From a virus, in the IMG/VR virus record IMGVR_UViG_3300028025_002917, positions 1 to 24,717 of that record: a DNA stretch of 24,717 bases. One strand, given 5' to 3'. Below, piece by piece: positions 7,349 to 15,901 of this stretch (position 1 is its first letter; each line of letters starts with the position of its first letter). The translations under genes and the position numbers were made by a program. A model generated the notes under the pieces. That model did no database searches. It saw only the letters and a list, made by a program, of their open reading frames with translations, and was not told where the DNA came from.

Positions 7349-9451
7349 ATGGCAATAGGTAAACTACTTTTAAAGCTGGGTATTGATACCACTAATCTCG
7401 ATAAAGAATTAGGTAAGGTAGAAAAATCTATGACTAGGTTTGGACAAAATATGTCTAATCTTGGTTCAACTTTAACCCAGTCATTGACATTACCTATTAT
7501 TGGTGTAGGCGCGGCTGCTTTAAAATCTTTTGCGGATATGGAAAAGCTGCAAAACGGTTTAGTTGCTATTATGGGTAATAGTGAAGCTGCTGCGATTGAA
7601 TTAGAAAAACTACGAAAAGTTGCTGAGAATCCTGGTCTTGCTTTGCCTGAAGTGGTTAAGGCTTCGGCTACTTTACAATCTGTTGGAATGTCGGCTGATG
7701 TTGCTCGCGAAACCATAACTCAATTTGGTAATGCAGTTGCAAGGGCTGGAGAGGGTGCTGAAACTTTTGATGGTGTTATAGTTGCTTTAGGTCAAATAAG
7801 CGCGGTTGGTAAAGTTACGCAAGAAGATTTAAATCAAATTAAAGGCAGGCTTCCAGAGTTTGCCGATGTAATGAAAAATGAATTTGGCGTAGTAACAGCC
7901 GAAGCAATAAACAAAATGGGGCTTAGTGCGGAAGATTTTATAACAAGGTCGGTAAGTGCATTAGGTGAATTAGAAAGAGCAAAAGGAGGGCTTGGTAATG
8001 CTTTTGACAATTTAAAAGATAACGTTACAAATAGTCTTGCTGAACTTGGTAAAGTAATAAATACAAGTCTAAATGTTGAGGCTATTTTTTCAGCCTTATC
8101 AGACAAAATAAATTACTTGGTAGAAGGCTTTAAAAAATTGAATCCACAAACACAAAGTTTTATTATTTATACTGGTTTGGTTGTGGCTGCTATTGGGCCC
8201 GCTATATTTATAGTAGGTAAAATGATAACTACTTTTGGCGCATTAGCAGGCACAACAAAAATGATTATCGAGAATTTTAAAAAACTTAAAGGTGCTGTTA
8301 TAGGTGCATTTACTACTATTCTCGCTAATCCTGCTATTCTTGCGGTTGTGGCTGCCATTGCTGCCGTTGGTGCTATTGCTTTGTATGTTTACGATAACTG
8401 GGAGGCATTTTCAAGTAGGTTTCAAAATATATGGATTAACATAAAAAACAGTACCATGAAAGGCGTAGCTGATTTTATGAAAAACATAGATAAGCTACAA
8501 AAATTTTTAGGCATTGAATTGTTTGATGTTAGTGGTTTAACAAATTACACCGAACAACAAAAAGTAGTACAAAAAGAATTTAAAAGTATTGGTGAAACAG
8601 TTGATAGCCTTAAAGGTAAATTAAAAAGTTTATTTGTATCCGCTCCAAAAACAGGAGGCAAAACAGGCGGCATTGTGTCCGAGGATATAATAGAGCCAAC
8701 AAGTACACTCACGGGAGGTGGTGGTGGCGCTGTAACTACACAACCTAAAAATGAAACATTATCACCCACTAATTTACTGCCTACTATTGGTAAATTACCT
8801 GAACAATTAAGAAGTGTTACTGCTGAAACACAAAGAGCAAAAGAGGAGACAGATGCTTTTGCAATGGCTCAAAATGCAGCCGCTAAAGCGGTTCAATATA
8901 CAGATGAAAAAATCGCTGGATTAATAAAAATGAATAAAGAGTTAAGCGAAGGTTTAACTAATTTACTTAATGGAGTATTAACAGACGTTGCGACTGGTTT
9001 TGGCGAACAACTTGGCAATGCTTTTTCAGGTGCTAAATTTCAAGTAAAGGCGTTATTAATACCATTAGCGGATGCGATTATTCAGTTTGGTAAAATGGCT
9101 ATTCAGGCAGGTATAACCGCTCTTGCAATAAAAAAGGCTCTCACCTTGGCACAGGCTCCTCTTGCTATTGCGGCTGGTATTGCTTTAGTTGCGATTGGTA
9201 CTGCTATTAAAAATGGTATTGCTGCTCCAAAATTAGCGGAAGGTGGTTTGGCATACGGCCCAACTATGGCAATGGTTGGAGATAACAAATCCGCGCGAGT
9301 TGACCCGGAAGTTATAGCACCTTTATCTAAATTAAAATCAATGATGGGTGACATGGGAATGGGTGGAGGAGTATTAGAAACAAGGATAAGCGGAAATGAT
9401 TTGATTATATTGTTAAATCGTTCTCAAAAGACTTTAAACAGAGTACAATAA
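7349..9451 (+). CDS. Tail tape measure protein
   Basis: At 700 aa this sets tail length; by the usual rule of about 0.15 nm per residue, the tail would be near 105 nm. The N-terminus (about residues 1-200) is the conserved tape measure domain: IGVGAAALKSFADMEKLQNG, KVAENPGLALPEVVKASATL, ITQFGNAVARAGEG and KVTQEDLNQIKGRLPEFAD. Two hydrophobic stretches follow (about residues 270-295 and 325-350), then a Gly/Thr-rich linker with GGKTGGIVS and TGGGGGAV, and an Ala-rich helical part with further hydrophobic segments (about 585-630). The end has the frequent phage motif LAEGGLAYGPTMAMVGDN. The stop overlaps the next start as TAATG. Confidence 0.93.
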   Translation: MAIGKLLLKLGIDTTNLDKELGKVEKSMTRFGQNMSNLGSTLTQSLTLPIIGVGAAALKSFADMEKLQNGLVAIMGNSEAAAIELEKLRKVAENPGLALPEVVKASATLQSVGMSADVARETITQFGNAVARAGEGAETFDGVIVALGQISAVGKVTQEDLNQIKGRLPEFADVMKNEFGVVTAEAINKMGLSAEDFITRSVSALGELERAKGGLGNAFDNLKDNVTNSLAELGKVINTSLNVEAIFSALSDKINYLVEGFKKLNPQTQSFIIYTGLVVAAIGPAIFIVGKMITTFGALAGTTKMIIENFKKLKGAVIGAFTTILANPAILAVVAAIAAVGAIALYVYDNWEAFSSRFQNIWINIKNSTMKGVADFMKNIDKLQKFLGIELFDVSGLTNYTEQQKVVQKEFKSIGETVDSLKGKLKSLFVSAPKTGGKTGGIVSEDIIEPTSTLTGGGGGAVTTQPKNETLSPTNLLPTIGKLPEQLRSVTAETQRAKEETDAFAMAQNAAAKAVQYTDEKIAGLIKMNKELSEGLTNLLNGVLTDVATGFGEQLGNAFSGAKFQVKALLIPLADAIIQFGKMAIQAGITALAIKKALTLAQAPLAIAAGIALVAIGTAIKNGIAAPKLAEGGLAYGPTMAMVGDNKSARVDPEVIAPLSKLKSMMGDMGMGGGVLETRISGNDLIILLNRSQKTLNRVQ

Positions 9452-11673
9452 TGGCTGTAAGGTATCAAACAACGGTATATAATGAAAAAGGTAGAAAAAT
9501 TACTATATCAATAAAAGATACAGTTTTTTCAGGCTCCGTTGGAACTTTTGATACAATTAATGTTCAACTTCAATATGATAGCGAATCAAGTCAGGGAATG
9601 GAGCGTTTTGCTCCTATTATCGGATCTCGTTTAAGATTAAATTTGATTATAAATACAGAGCAATTACAAACACTACTTAATGACATAGGATTTGCGGTTG
9701 AGGGTAGATTTAGTATGGAGCTTACAAGTTATGAGGATGATAACACAACTGTGCTATTTAAATGGTATGGCTATATAGTTACAGATTTAGTAGAATTTGA
9801 AGACGTTACAACTGATATAGGATTTATTGCACAGATAGAAGCTGTTGACGGCTTAGCGTATTTAAAAACACTTCTTTATAAAAGTGAGGTTGGTCCTTAT
9901 TTAGGTCAAGATACAATCGTTCAACACATTTGTAATTGCCTTAATCAATTAGATTTTGTCCAGGAAAACTTAGTAGCTAATAATTTACCTATACTTCATA
10001 CCGTTTTTAATTGGCATGAAAATAGTATTAATTATTCGGCTGATAATGATTTTTCTTTAAGAACAGTAATTAATCATAGGGCTTTTTATCATAGAGATAC
10101 AAAAAATAATTATACTTATCAAAGTTGCTATGATGTTTTAAAAAAAATATGCCAGACTTTTGGCGCAAGATTATTATTTAGTGGTAATCAATATTGGTTT
10201 ATTCAAGTCAATGAATACCTTAATCCTAGTAATCATAGGTATTTTAAATATAATGGTTTTGGTATTCAAAGTTCTGGCACCTTTAATTTAGATTTTAGAA
10301 TTTTAAATCTTCAAACTGATTTGGCAAATAGTCAGTTAATGCGTTTAAGTGGAGGGAGGTGGTCGTATTATCCTCCGTTAAAAAATGTAGTTATACGTTA
10401 TAATTATTTTGGTAAACAAAATCTACTTGCAGGAAAAGAATATAGTTACGCAACCAATGCCACGCCTGAACAAGTTATTACACCTACATTAGATAGCACA
10501 AATGTAGAAGCAAGGTTAAGCTATACAGGCATATTAAATTTTTACGCTAGTGCATTAACGCCTGCTAATTTCGAGCCTTACCAATTTGTTTTTGCAATTA
10601 AATTAGCATCAATAGTTAATTCTTTTCCTTTACAAGGATTTACTTCCGCTAATTGGACATTGGGCAGTGGATGGCTTATTGATAATGCAATACTAGAAGG
10701 AACCTTAGTTGCAACGGAAGCCTATTACACTTCTTTTAGTGTTACGGCGAATAGAAAATATTACGTAAATATTAAGGTAAAACTAGAAAACACAGGTGAA
10801 TTAAGGTTGCGTTTAGGTGGAGTAACAAAAACAATAACCGAAACGGGAGATTATGAATATATTATTGAATCAACAAACACAGATACATTAAAATTAGATT
10901 CAATTTCTACGCCAAAATTTACGGGTAAAATAACTTCATTACAAGTAAAGCAGGAAAATAAATACCTAAAAAGGAATGTAGTATATACGTCTGGATTTAA
11001 TTTTCAATTGGATGCTGCAAGCTGGGAAACAACGGCTGCCGAATACGAATTTAACGTCGAAACAGTTTTTTCCGATAATGCTTTTGTTGTAAATAAAACC
11101 ATCTCATTTGACACTTTAGATATTCCAGACACTGCGGAGTATGTATGGTCAATGCGCTTAAAAGAAATGCGAAACGAAGCAGGTACAAATATTATAAGTA
11201 ATTACGCATTATCATATACGATAATGAATAATTATTTAGAATTTTTACCCGATGGAACAATAGGAGGACAAGCAGATATTCAGGAATATGGATCGGATAA
11301 CGATGAAAAATCATCTGTTATATTTGATTTAGATACCTATTTAGGCGATGGAATTTCAGCTACAACAAATGGAGCTTTAAAAGTAAAAGAGGATTCTGGC
11401 GCATTTAAATTAAGTAATACTTGGGATGTTGCAAACGGACAGGGATTTAATAAAGTGACACAGCTACTAGTTAACGAAGTAATTAAGGGACAATTAAGAC
11501 CTTTACCTAGAATGATTGATATGCCATTTCAAAATCTAAGCATTGACAATGTTTATTTGCCTCATAAAGTCATTGAGTATTCTGGAGGCTACTATATTTT
11601 TGAACGTGGTTTATTTGATTTAAATACCGATATTTGGAGAGGTGATTTTTTTAAAATAGATGACCATGCCTAG
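9451..11673 (+). CDS. Tail tip / baseplate hub-like protein with inserted carbohydrate-binding-like domain
   Basis: The 740-aa product follows the tape measure and takes the place of distal tail and hub proteins. The N-terminal 145 residues are beta-rich and carry FKWYGYIVTDLVEFED and IEAVDGLAYLKTLLY, a pattern seen in tail proteins of Bacteroidota phages. Residues about 220-255 (CYDVLKKICQTFGARLLFSG then NQYWFIQ) resemble a fold seen in hub proteins. Residues about 395-501 look like an independent jelly-roll, starting FTSANWTLGSGWLIDNAILE; the W-x-L-G-x-G-W motif with a later beta pattern (RKYYVNIKVKLENTGELRLR) resembles carbohydrate-binding modules of phage tails. The flanking sequence (FVFAIKLASIVN before, NVVYTSGFNFQLDAASWE after) appears to continue one beta-domain, so the module may be an insertion. 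The exact functional name is not certain. Confidence 0.72.
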   Translation: MAVRYQTTVYNEKGRKITISIKDTVFSGSVGTFDTINVQLQYDSESSQGMERFAPIIGSRLRLNLIINTEQLQTLLNDIGFAVEGRFSMELTSYEDDNTTVLFKWYGYIVTDLVEFEDVTTDIGFIAQIEAVDGLAYLKTLLYKSEVGPYLGQDTIVQHICNCLNQLDFVQENLVANNLPILHTVFNWHENSINYSADNDFSLRTVINHRAFYHRDTKNNYTYQSCYDVLKKICQTFGARLLFSGNQYWFIQVNEYLNPSNHRYFKYNGFGIQSSGTFNLDFRILNLQTDLANSQLMRLSGGRWSYYPPLKNVVIRYNYFGKQNLLAGKEYSYATNATPEQVITPTLDSTNVEARLSYTGILNFYASALTPANFEPYQFVFAIKLASIVNSFPLQGFTSANWTLGSGWLIDNAILEGTLVATEAYYTSFSVTANRKYYVNIKVKLENTGELRLRLGGVTKTITETGDYEYIIESTNTDTLKLDSISTPKFTGKITSLQVKQENKYLKRNVVYTSGFNFQLDAASWETTAAEYEFNVETVFSDNAFVVNKTISFDTLDIPDTAEYVWSMRLKEMRNEAGTNIISNYALSYTIMNNYLEFLPDGTIGGQADIQEYGSDNDEKSSVIFDLDTYLGDGISATTNGALKVKEDSGAFKLSNTWDVANGQGFNKVTQLLVNEVIKGQLRPLPRMIDMPFQNLSIDNVYLPHKVIEYSGGYYIFERGLFDLNTDIWRGDFFKIDDHA

Positions 11674-12037
11674 TTATACCGAAAGAGTAGTTATTTCAAA
11701 GCCTAGAGATTATCAATTAGTTGCAAATAACGCAGGTAGTGGTGGCGTGGTTAATAATAATGTAAATGAAAGTATTACAAATGTTACGGTAACTGGCTCT
11801 TTAATTTCTATATTTTCCGAAGAGTTTTTAAATACTTCATCTAATGTTTTGACGTACACTAAAAATAGTGGTGTTTTGCCAACTACAAATACAGATGCTT
11901 CAATTCAGGTTTATCAAAACGGACAAAAATTAATAGCATCTCAATACATCATTACACAGCCAGACACTATTACCATTGACAGTAATACTCATTACGATGG
12001 TTCAAATTACATTGTATTTGCAATAAACATAAACTAA
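11660..12037 (+). CDS. Small tail fibre-type protein sharing a module with the next gene
   Basis: The 125-aa product has no recognised family as a whole. Residues 1-50 are polar (VANNAGSGGVVNNNVNESIT). Residues about 52-125 form a module that recurs twice in the adjacent 1284-aa fibre: a Ser/Thr-rich strand with S-N-V-L-T-Y-T, then IQVYQNGQKLIASQYIIT and a final strand ending NYIVFAI. This suggests a common fibre or tail-surface building block. It overlaps the upstream gene by fourteen bases, and a second ATG at 11666 could be the start. The stop overlaps the next start as TAATG, so it is probably coupled to the long fibre gene and may act as its partner or adaptor. Confidence 0.72.
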   Translation: MTMPSYTERVVISKPRDYQLVANNAGSGGVVNNNVNESITNVTVTGSLISIFSEEFLNTSSNVLTYTKNSGVLPTTNTDASIQVYQNGQKLIASQYIITQPDTITIDSNTHYDGSNYIVFAININ

Positions 12038-15000
12038 TGGAAGAAATTAAGGCACCTAAAAAAGAAAGAAAGTTTTTAAAAGCCATTGGAAATATTGGTA
12101 AAGTTTTAGCAGAAGAGTTAGTTATGGGAATAGCAAGAAAATTTATCGGCAAAGCCATTGACAAAGTAGGAAATAAAAAACAAGGACTTGTTATTGCTTT
12201 TATTGTTTTGGCTTCATCATTTGTTTTTGCTCAATTTCCTACAAATACCAACAAACAAAGATTAGGTTTTCAAACTACGGCCGACGGTTTGGTTTGGCGT
12301 GGTTCAATCTCCGACACAGCATCTATTCAACCCGTATCAAACCAAAACGCATGGGTAATTCTTGATACCGTTAACCTAAAAATATACTCCTTTGATTTTA
12401 CTTCCAACGTTTGGAATCAAGTAGGCGGCGGTGCTTTTGCACAACCTATTGACTCATTATTTTTTAAAACAAGTGTTCCTCCAAACAATGTGGACACGGC
12501 TAAAATGCGATGGGATTCGGAATTAGGTACGGTAGTATTAGGTATGTATGATAAAGTGCCAAATGAACTTGGATTTAAAAACTTTTGGCTTGTTAAAAAT
12601 CAAACGGGTTCAACCATTACAAAAGGAAGTCTTGTATATGCTAATGGCACCGTTGGAGCAAGTGGAAGAATATCGGTATCAAAATTCATAGCAAACGGCA
12701 CAATAGATGCAAAGTATTTATTAGGAATAACGGCACATGATTTAAGCAACGGTGAAGACGGTTATGTCATTTCATTTGGCAAAATTAGACAAGTCAACAC
12801 TGATACTTTTCTGGCTGGGGCAATCCTTTACCCTTCGCCAACGGTGGCAGGTGTTTGGACGGACGTAGAACCTGTTGCACCAAATATTGATATGCCTATC
12901 GGCTTTTGTATTAATTCAAGTTCAAATAATGGTACAATTGCCATTCGTGTAGCATCTGGTTATAGTTTAAATGAATTGCATAACGTGGCTATTTCTTCGC
13001 CCGTTTCAAATGCCTCATTATATTATTCAGGTGGATTATGGAGAGATACAACGCCAACACTTTTAGTAAGTGATACGGCTTCAATGTTAGCCAACTATGC
13101 TACTAAAGCATACGCAGATACGAGTGGCAGATTTTACGCAAGGCAAGATTTTACTAATGTTTCTTCCTCAACTTTGACTTGGACACAAAGTGACACATTA
13201 GTAGTAGGTGGCGTAAATGTGGTGCAAGTTTACCGTAATGGACAAATACTTTTGCCAACTCAATACACAATACCAACTAATACTTCGGTTATAATTGGTG
13301 CAACTGCTTATAAAGTAGGTGAAAATTATACGGTGATTTTTCCCCGTGGTGGTGGCGGCGGTAGTGGAAGTGGCAGCGGATCACTTACCTCAATTTCTGG
13401 TGGTACGGGAATAATAGTCAATCCAAATCCTATCACAACCACAGGCACAGTGTCGGCTGATTTATCTGTTTTAATGGAGTTAACAGACACATCGTTATTA
13501 AATCTTACTACAAGATTTGCATCAAAATTAAATGCAGTGGACACGGCTTCATTATCTTCTAGGATAGATGCAAAAGGAACGGGTACTGTTACAAGTGTTG
13601 GTTCTGGTTTTGGTTTACTTGGTGGCACAATCACAACGACGGGAACTTTGCGTTTAGATACCACAATCTTATACGCAAGGCTACAAGATTCAATTAATAT
13701 AGCTATCGGGAATGATACCATAAAGATTTTAAAACAGGAATATCAACCAGCTTCATCAAGTGTTTTGACGTGGACGATAACGCCTAAATTTCCTATTCAA
13801 TTAAAGGCGTATATTTTGGTGTTCAGGAATGGGCAACTTTTGAACAATGACCAGTATAATTTAACGGACACAAATAAAATTACTATTGTTTCCACATCAT
13901 TTAAAATTGGTGCAAATTACACCGTAGCAACAGTTAGCGGTATTGGTTCAATAAATACAGGTGTGTTTCCAAATCCTATTTACCCCGACGCAGGCATAGC
14001 CTTGTCAACTGGTTCAACGTGGGCCTCATCTATTCCTAATAATTCAAGTAATTGGAATACGGCATTTACAGATAGATTAAAATGGGACGGAGGTAGCACT
14101 GATTTAGTGTCATCTACGGGGCGAACAAGCCTTGGAGGTACTACCATTGGACAATCAATGTTTACCTTAACAAATCCTTCGGCAATAACTTTTCCGAGGT
14201 TTAATGCAGATAACACTATTTCAGCTTTAACGTCTGCTAACTTTAGGAGTGCTATTGGTGCAGGTACTGTCACAACGGTAAATGCTTCAGCTACTTCGGG
14301 CAATCCAATTTCAATAGACAACAACACAACTACTCCAACCATAGAATTACTAAGTGCTACAAGTGCAAGAAATGGGTATTTAACTTCAAGCGATTGGACT
14401 ACATTTAATAACAAACAAGCCGCTTTAGGATTTACGCCAGCAAATAGCACAATCACCATAGGAACAAGCGCACCATTACAAGGTGGAGGCAATTTGACGG
14501 CTAATAGGACATTATCTATAACACAGGCAACAACCTCGGTAAATGGTTTTTTAACATCAACTGATTGGAATACCTTTAATAATAAAGTAAATATATCCGA
14601 TACGTCAACAATGCTATCACCGTATTTTCGAGATGCTGATACATCTTTATTAAATCTTACTTCAAGATTTGCGGCAAAACAAAATAATATTACATTAACC
14701 ACAACTGGAACAAGTGGATTAGCTACATTTAATGGCACTACTTTAAATATACCTAATTACACAGCATCGGGAGGCACCGGCACTGTAACAAGTGTAGGTT
14801 TAACCGCACCTTCTATATTTAACGTAAATGGCTCACCCGTTACAACAAACGGAACTTTAGCCCTTAGTTATAGTGGTACTGCTTTACCTTTATTGAACGG
14901 TGGCACAGGCGCAACAACGGCCGACGGGGCATTGACAAATTTAGGCGCAACGGCTCAAGGAAAATTATTGTTTGGGATTACAAATACCGTATCTGATAAA

Positions 15001-15891
15001 TTTATTAAAGTTAATACAGATAACACAATTAGCCTTTTAAATGCAGCTGATACCAGAACGGCTATTGGGGCAGGAACGGGAACAGTAACAAGTGTAAGTG
15101 GAGTATTACCAATTTCAGTATCTACAGGAACAACTACACCTGTTATAAGCATAGCAGATGCGTCAGTTGCAACGGCAGGCGTAATGACTACAAATGCACA
15201 AGGATTTATTGGTGATAAACAATTTTATAGCCCAGTTACTTTTTGGGATATAGCTTTTTTTAAAAATTACACCTATCAGGCGACAAGATTAGCAGGACTA
15301 TCTTCTACAGATAGATTTGCTACAGTTACATTAGGTAGTGGTTTATCTTTATCAGGTGGCATATTAAGCGCAACAAGTGGAGGCGTTACAAGTGTTACAG
15401 CATCTACTCCTCTTTCATCTACAGGAGGTGCTACGCCTAATATTACCATTGCAGATGCTGGAGCAAGTGCATCGGGCGTAGTAAATACAACTACTCAAAG
15501 TTTTGCAGGAAATAAAACATTTACGGGCACTTTAAACGTTTCATCTACAGGAACCTTTGGAGGCAGGGTAAATACTCCATGGCTTGAAAGAACATACACA
15601 TCATCTACGGCAACATCATTGACAGTTAGCGTAAATACAACATGGTTAAACATACATCAAGATGCTACCGTTACACTTACATTGCCAAATGCAGCTACCT
15701 ATCCTGGCAAAGAATTAATTATTAAACAAACAGGCAGCGGAAATGTATTATCTGCATCCTCAAATATAATTGGTTTTACAACTGCATTTAATGGTTCAAC
15801 ACAAACATCAATTATAGCTCCTGCTACTTATAGATTTGCAACACTTGTAAGCGATGGAACAAATTGGATTATTATGCAAAGAAATAATTAA
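12037..15891 (+). CDS. Large modular tail fibre-type protein with internal signal-anchor-like segment
   Basis: The 1284-aa product is built from modules. Residues 1-48 are charged and amphipathic. Residues 50-65 (LVIAFIVLASSFVFA) are hydrophobic and end in A-Q, like a Bacteroidota signal peptide. Residues about 66-130 carry the TTADGLVWRG module shared with the gene at 15902. Residues about 155-320 form a beta-domain (TKGSLVYANG, LLGITAHDLSNG). Two copies of the VYRNGQ/VFRNGQ module lie at about 371-437 and 568-635. A Gly/Ser linker (GGGGGSGSGSGS) follows the first. The second half holds repeats of fibre type: GTVTSVG, LLNGGTGATT, GFLTSTDWNTFNNK and DTSLLNLTTRFA. The C-terminal 95 residues are a compact beta-domain (VTLTLPNAATYPGKELIIKQ). 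No catalytic motif is evident. Trimeric receptor-binding or side fibre is the best guess. Confidence 0.8.
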   Translation: MEEIKAPKKERKFLKAIGNIGKVLAEELVMGIARKFIGKAIDKVGNKKQGLVIAFIVLASSFVFAQFPTNTNKQRLGFQTTADGLVWRGSISDTASIQPVSNQNAWVILDTVNLKIYSFDFTSNVWNQVGGGAFAQPIDSLFFKTSVPPNNVDTAKMRWDSELGTVVLGMYDKVPNELGFKNFWLVKNQTGSTITKGSLVYANGTVGASGRISVSKFIANGTIDAKYLLGITAHDLSNGEDGYVISFGKIRQVNTDTFLAGAILYPSPTVAGVWTDVEPVAPNIDMPIGFCINSSSNNGTIAIRVASGYSLNELHNVAISSPVSNASLYYSGGLWRDTTPTLLVSDTASMLANYATKAYADTSGRFYARQDFTNVSSSTLTWTQSDTLVVGGVNVVQVYRNGQILLPTQYTIPTNTSVIIGATAYKVGENYTVIFPRGGGGGSGSGSGSLTSISGGTGIIVNPNPITTTGTVSADLSVLMELTDTSLLNLTTRFASKLNAVDTASLSSRIDAKGTGTVTSVGSGFGLLGGTITTTGTLRLDTTILYARLQDSINIAIGNDTIKILKQEYQPASSSVLTWTITPKFPIQLKAYILVFRNGQLLNNDQYNLTDTNKITIVSTSFKIGANYTVATVSGIGSINTGVFPNPIYPDAGIALSTGSTWASSIPNNSSNWNTAFTDRLKWDGGSTDLVSSTGRTSLGGTTIGQSMFTLTNPSAITFPRFNADNTISALTSANFRSAIGAGTVTTVNASATSGNPISIDNNTTTPTIELLSATSARNGYLTSSDWTTFNNKQAALGFTPANSTITIGTSAPLQGGGNLTANRTLSITQATTSVNGFLTSTDWNTFNNKVNISDTSTMLSPYFRDADTSLLNLTSRFAAKQNNITLTTTGTSGLATFNGTTLNIPNYTASGGTGTVTSVGLTAPSIFNVNGSPVTTNGTLALSYSGTALPLLNGGTGATTADGALTNLGATAQGKLLFGITNTVSDKFIKVNTDNTISLLNAADTRTAIGAGTGTVTSVSGVLPISVSTGTTTPVISIADASVATAGVMTTNAQGFIGDKQFYSPVTFWDIAFFKNYTYQATRLAGLSSTDRFATVTLGSGLSLSGGILSATSGGVTSVTASTPLSSTGGATPNITIADAGASASGVVNTTTQSFAGNKTFTGTLNVSSTGTFGGRVNTPWLERTYTSSTATSLTVSVNTTWLNIHQDATVTLTLPNAATYPGKELIIKQTGSGNVLSASSNIIGFTTAFNGSTQTSIIAPATYRFATLVSDGTNWIIMQRNN
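13147..13941 (+). repeat. Two copies of a fibre module (VxRNGQ type) within the large fibre gene
   Basis: Copy A is at 13147-13350 (residues 371-437) and copy B at 13738-13941 (residues 568-635). Both follow the pattern SSS-x-L-T-W-T, about 20 residues, V-[YF]-R-N-G-Q-x-L, Q-Y, then I and G-x-N-Y-T-V. A third copy forms most of the gene at 11660-12037. The copies are diverged at the DNA level, so the duplication is old or the modules were exchanged. Confidence 0.75.
13495..13520 (+). repeat. Near-identical 26-base repeat, copy 1 (copy 2 at 14647-14672)
   Basis: Twenty-five of 26 bases match between 13495-13520 and 14647-14672, which encode LLNLTTRFA and LLNLTSRFA. This is much closer than the surrounding fibre repeats and suggests a recent duplication or gene conversion inside the fibre gene. 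Confidence 0.8.
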
Positions 15892-15901
15892 AAACATAAA
15901 C

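Noticed and set aside
7132-7716. Long open frame on the minus strand (194 codons) across the chaperone and tape measure genes
   Set aside because: It is antisense to two well supported genes, has a low-complexity Ser/Leu/Ala-rich translation and no operon context.
13980-14738. 252-codon minus-strand open frame inside the fibre gene
   Set aside because: It is a shadow of the repetitive fibre sequence, rich in Val, Pro and Leu; no domain, no start context and opposite to the strongly coding plus strand.
13480-15500. Many short repeats that might suggest a CRISPR array or tandem repeat
   Set aside because: They are imperfect, unevenly spaced and in frame with fibre protein repeats (GTVTSVG, DWxTFNNK).
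15854-15901. Earlier start for the S74 fibre gene
   Set aside because: The 16 extra codons lie inside the previous gene and would put a non-signal sequence ahead of a clean signal peptide starting at 15902.
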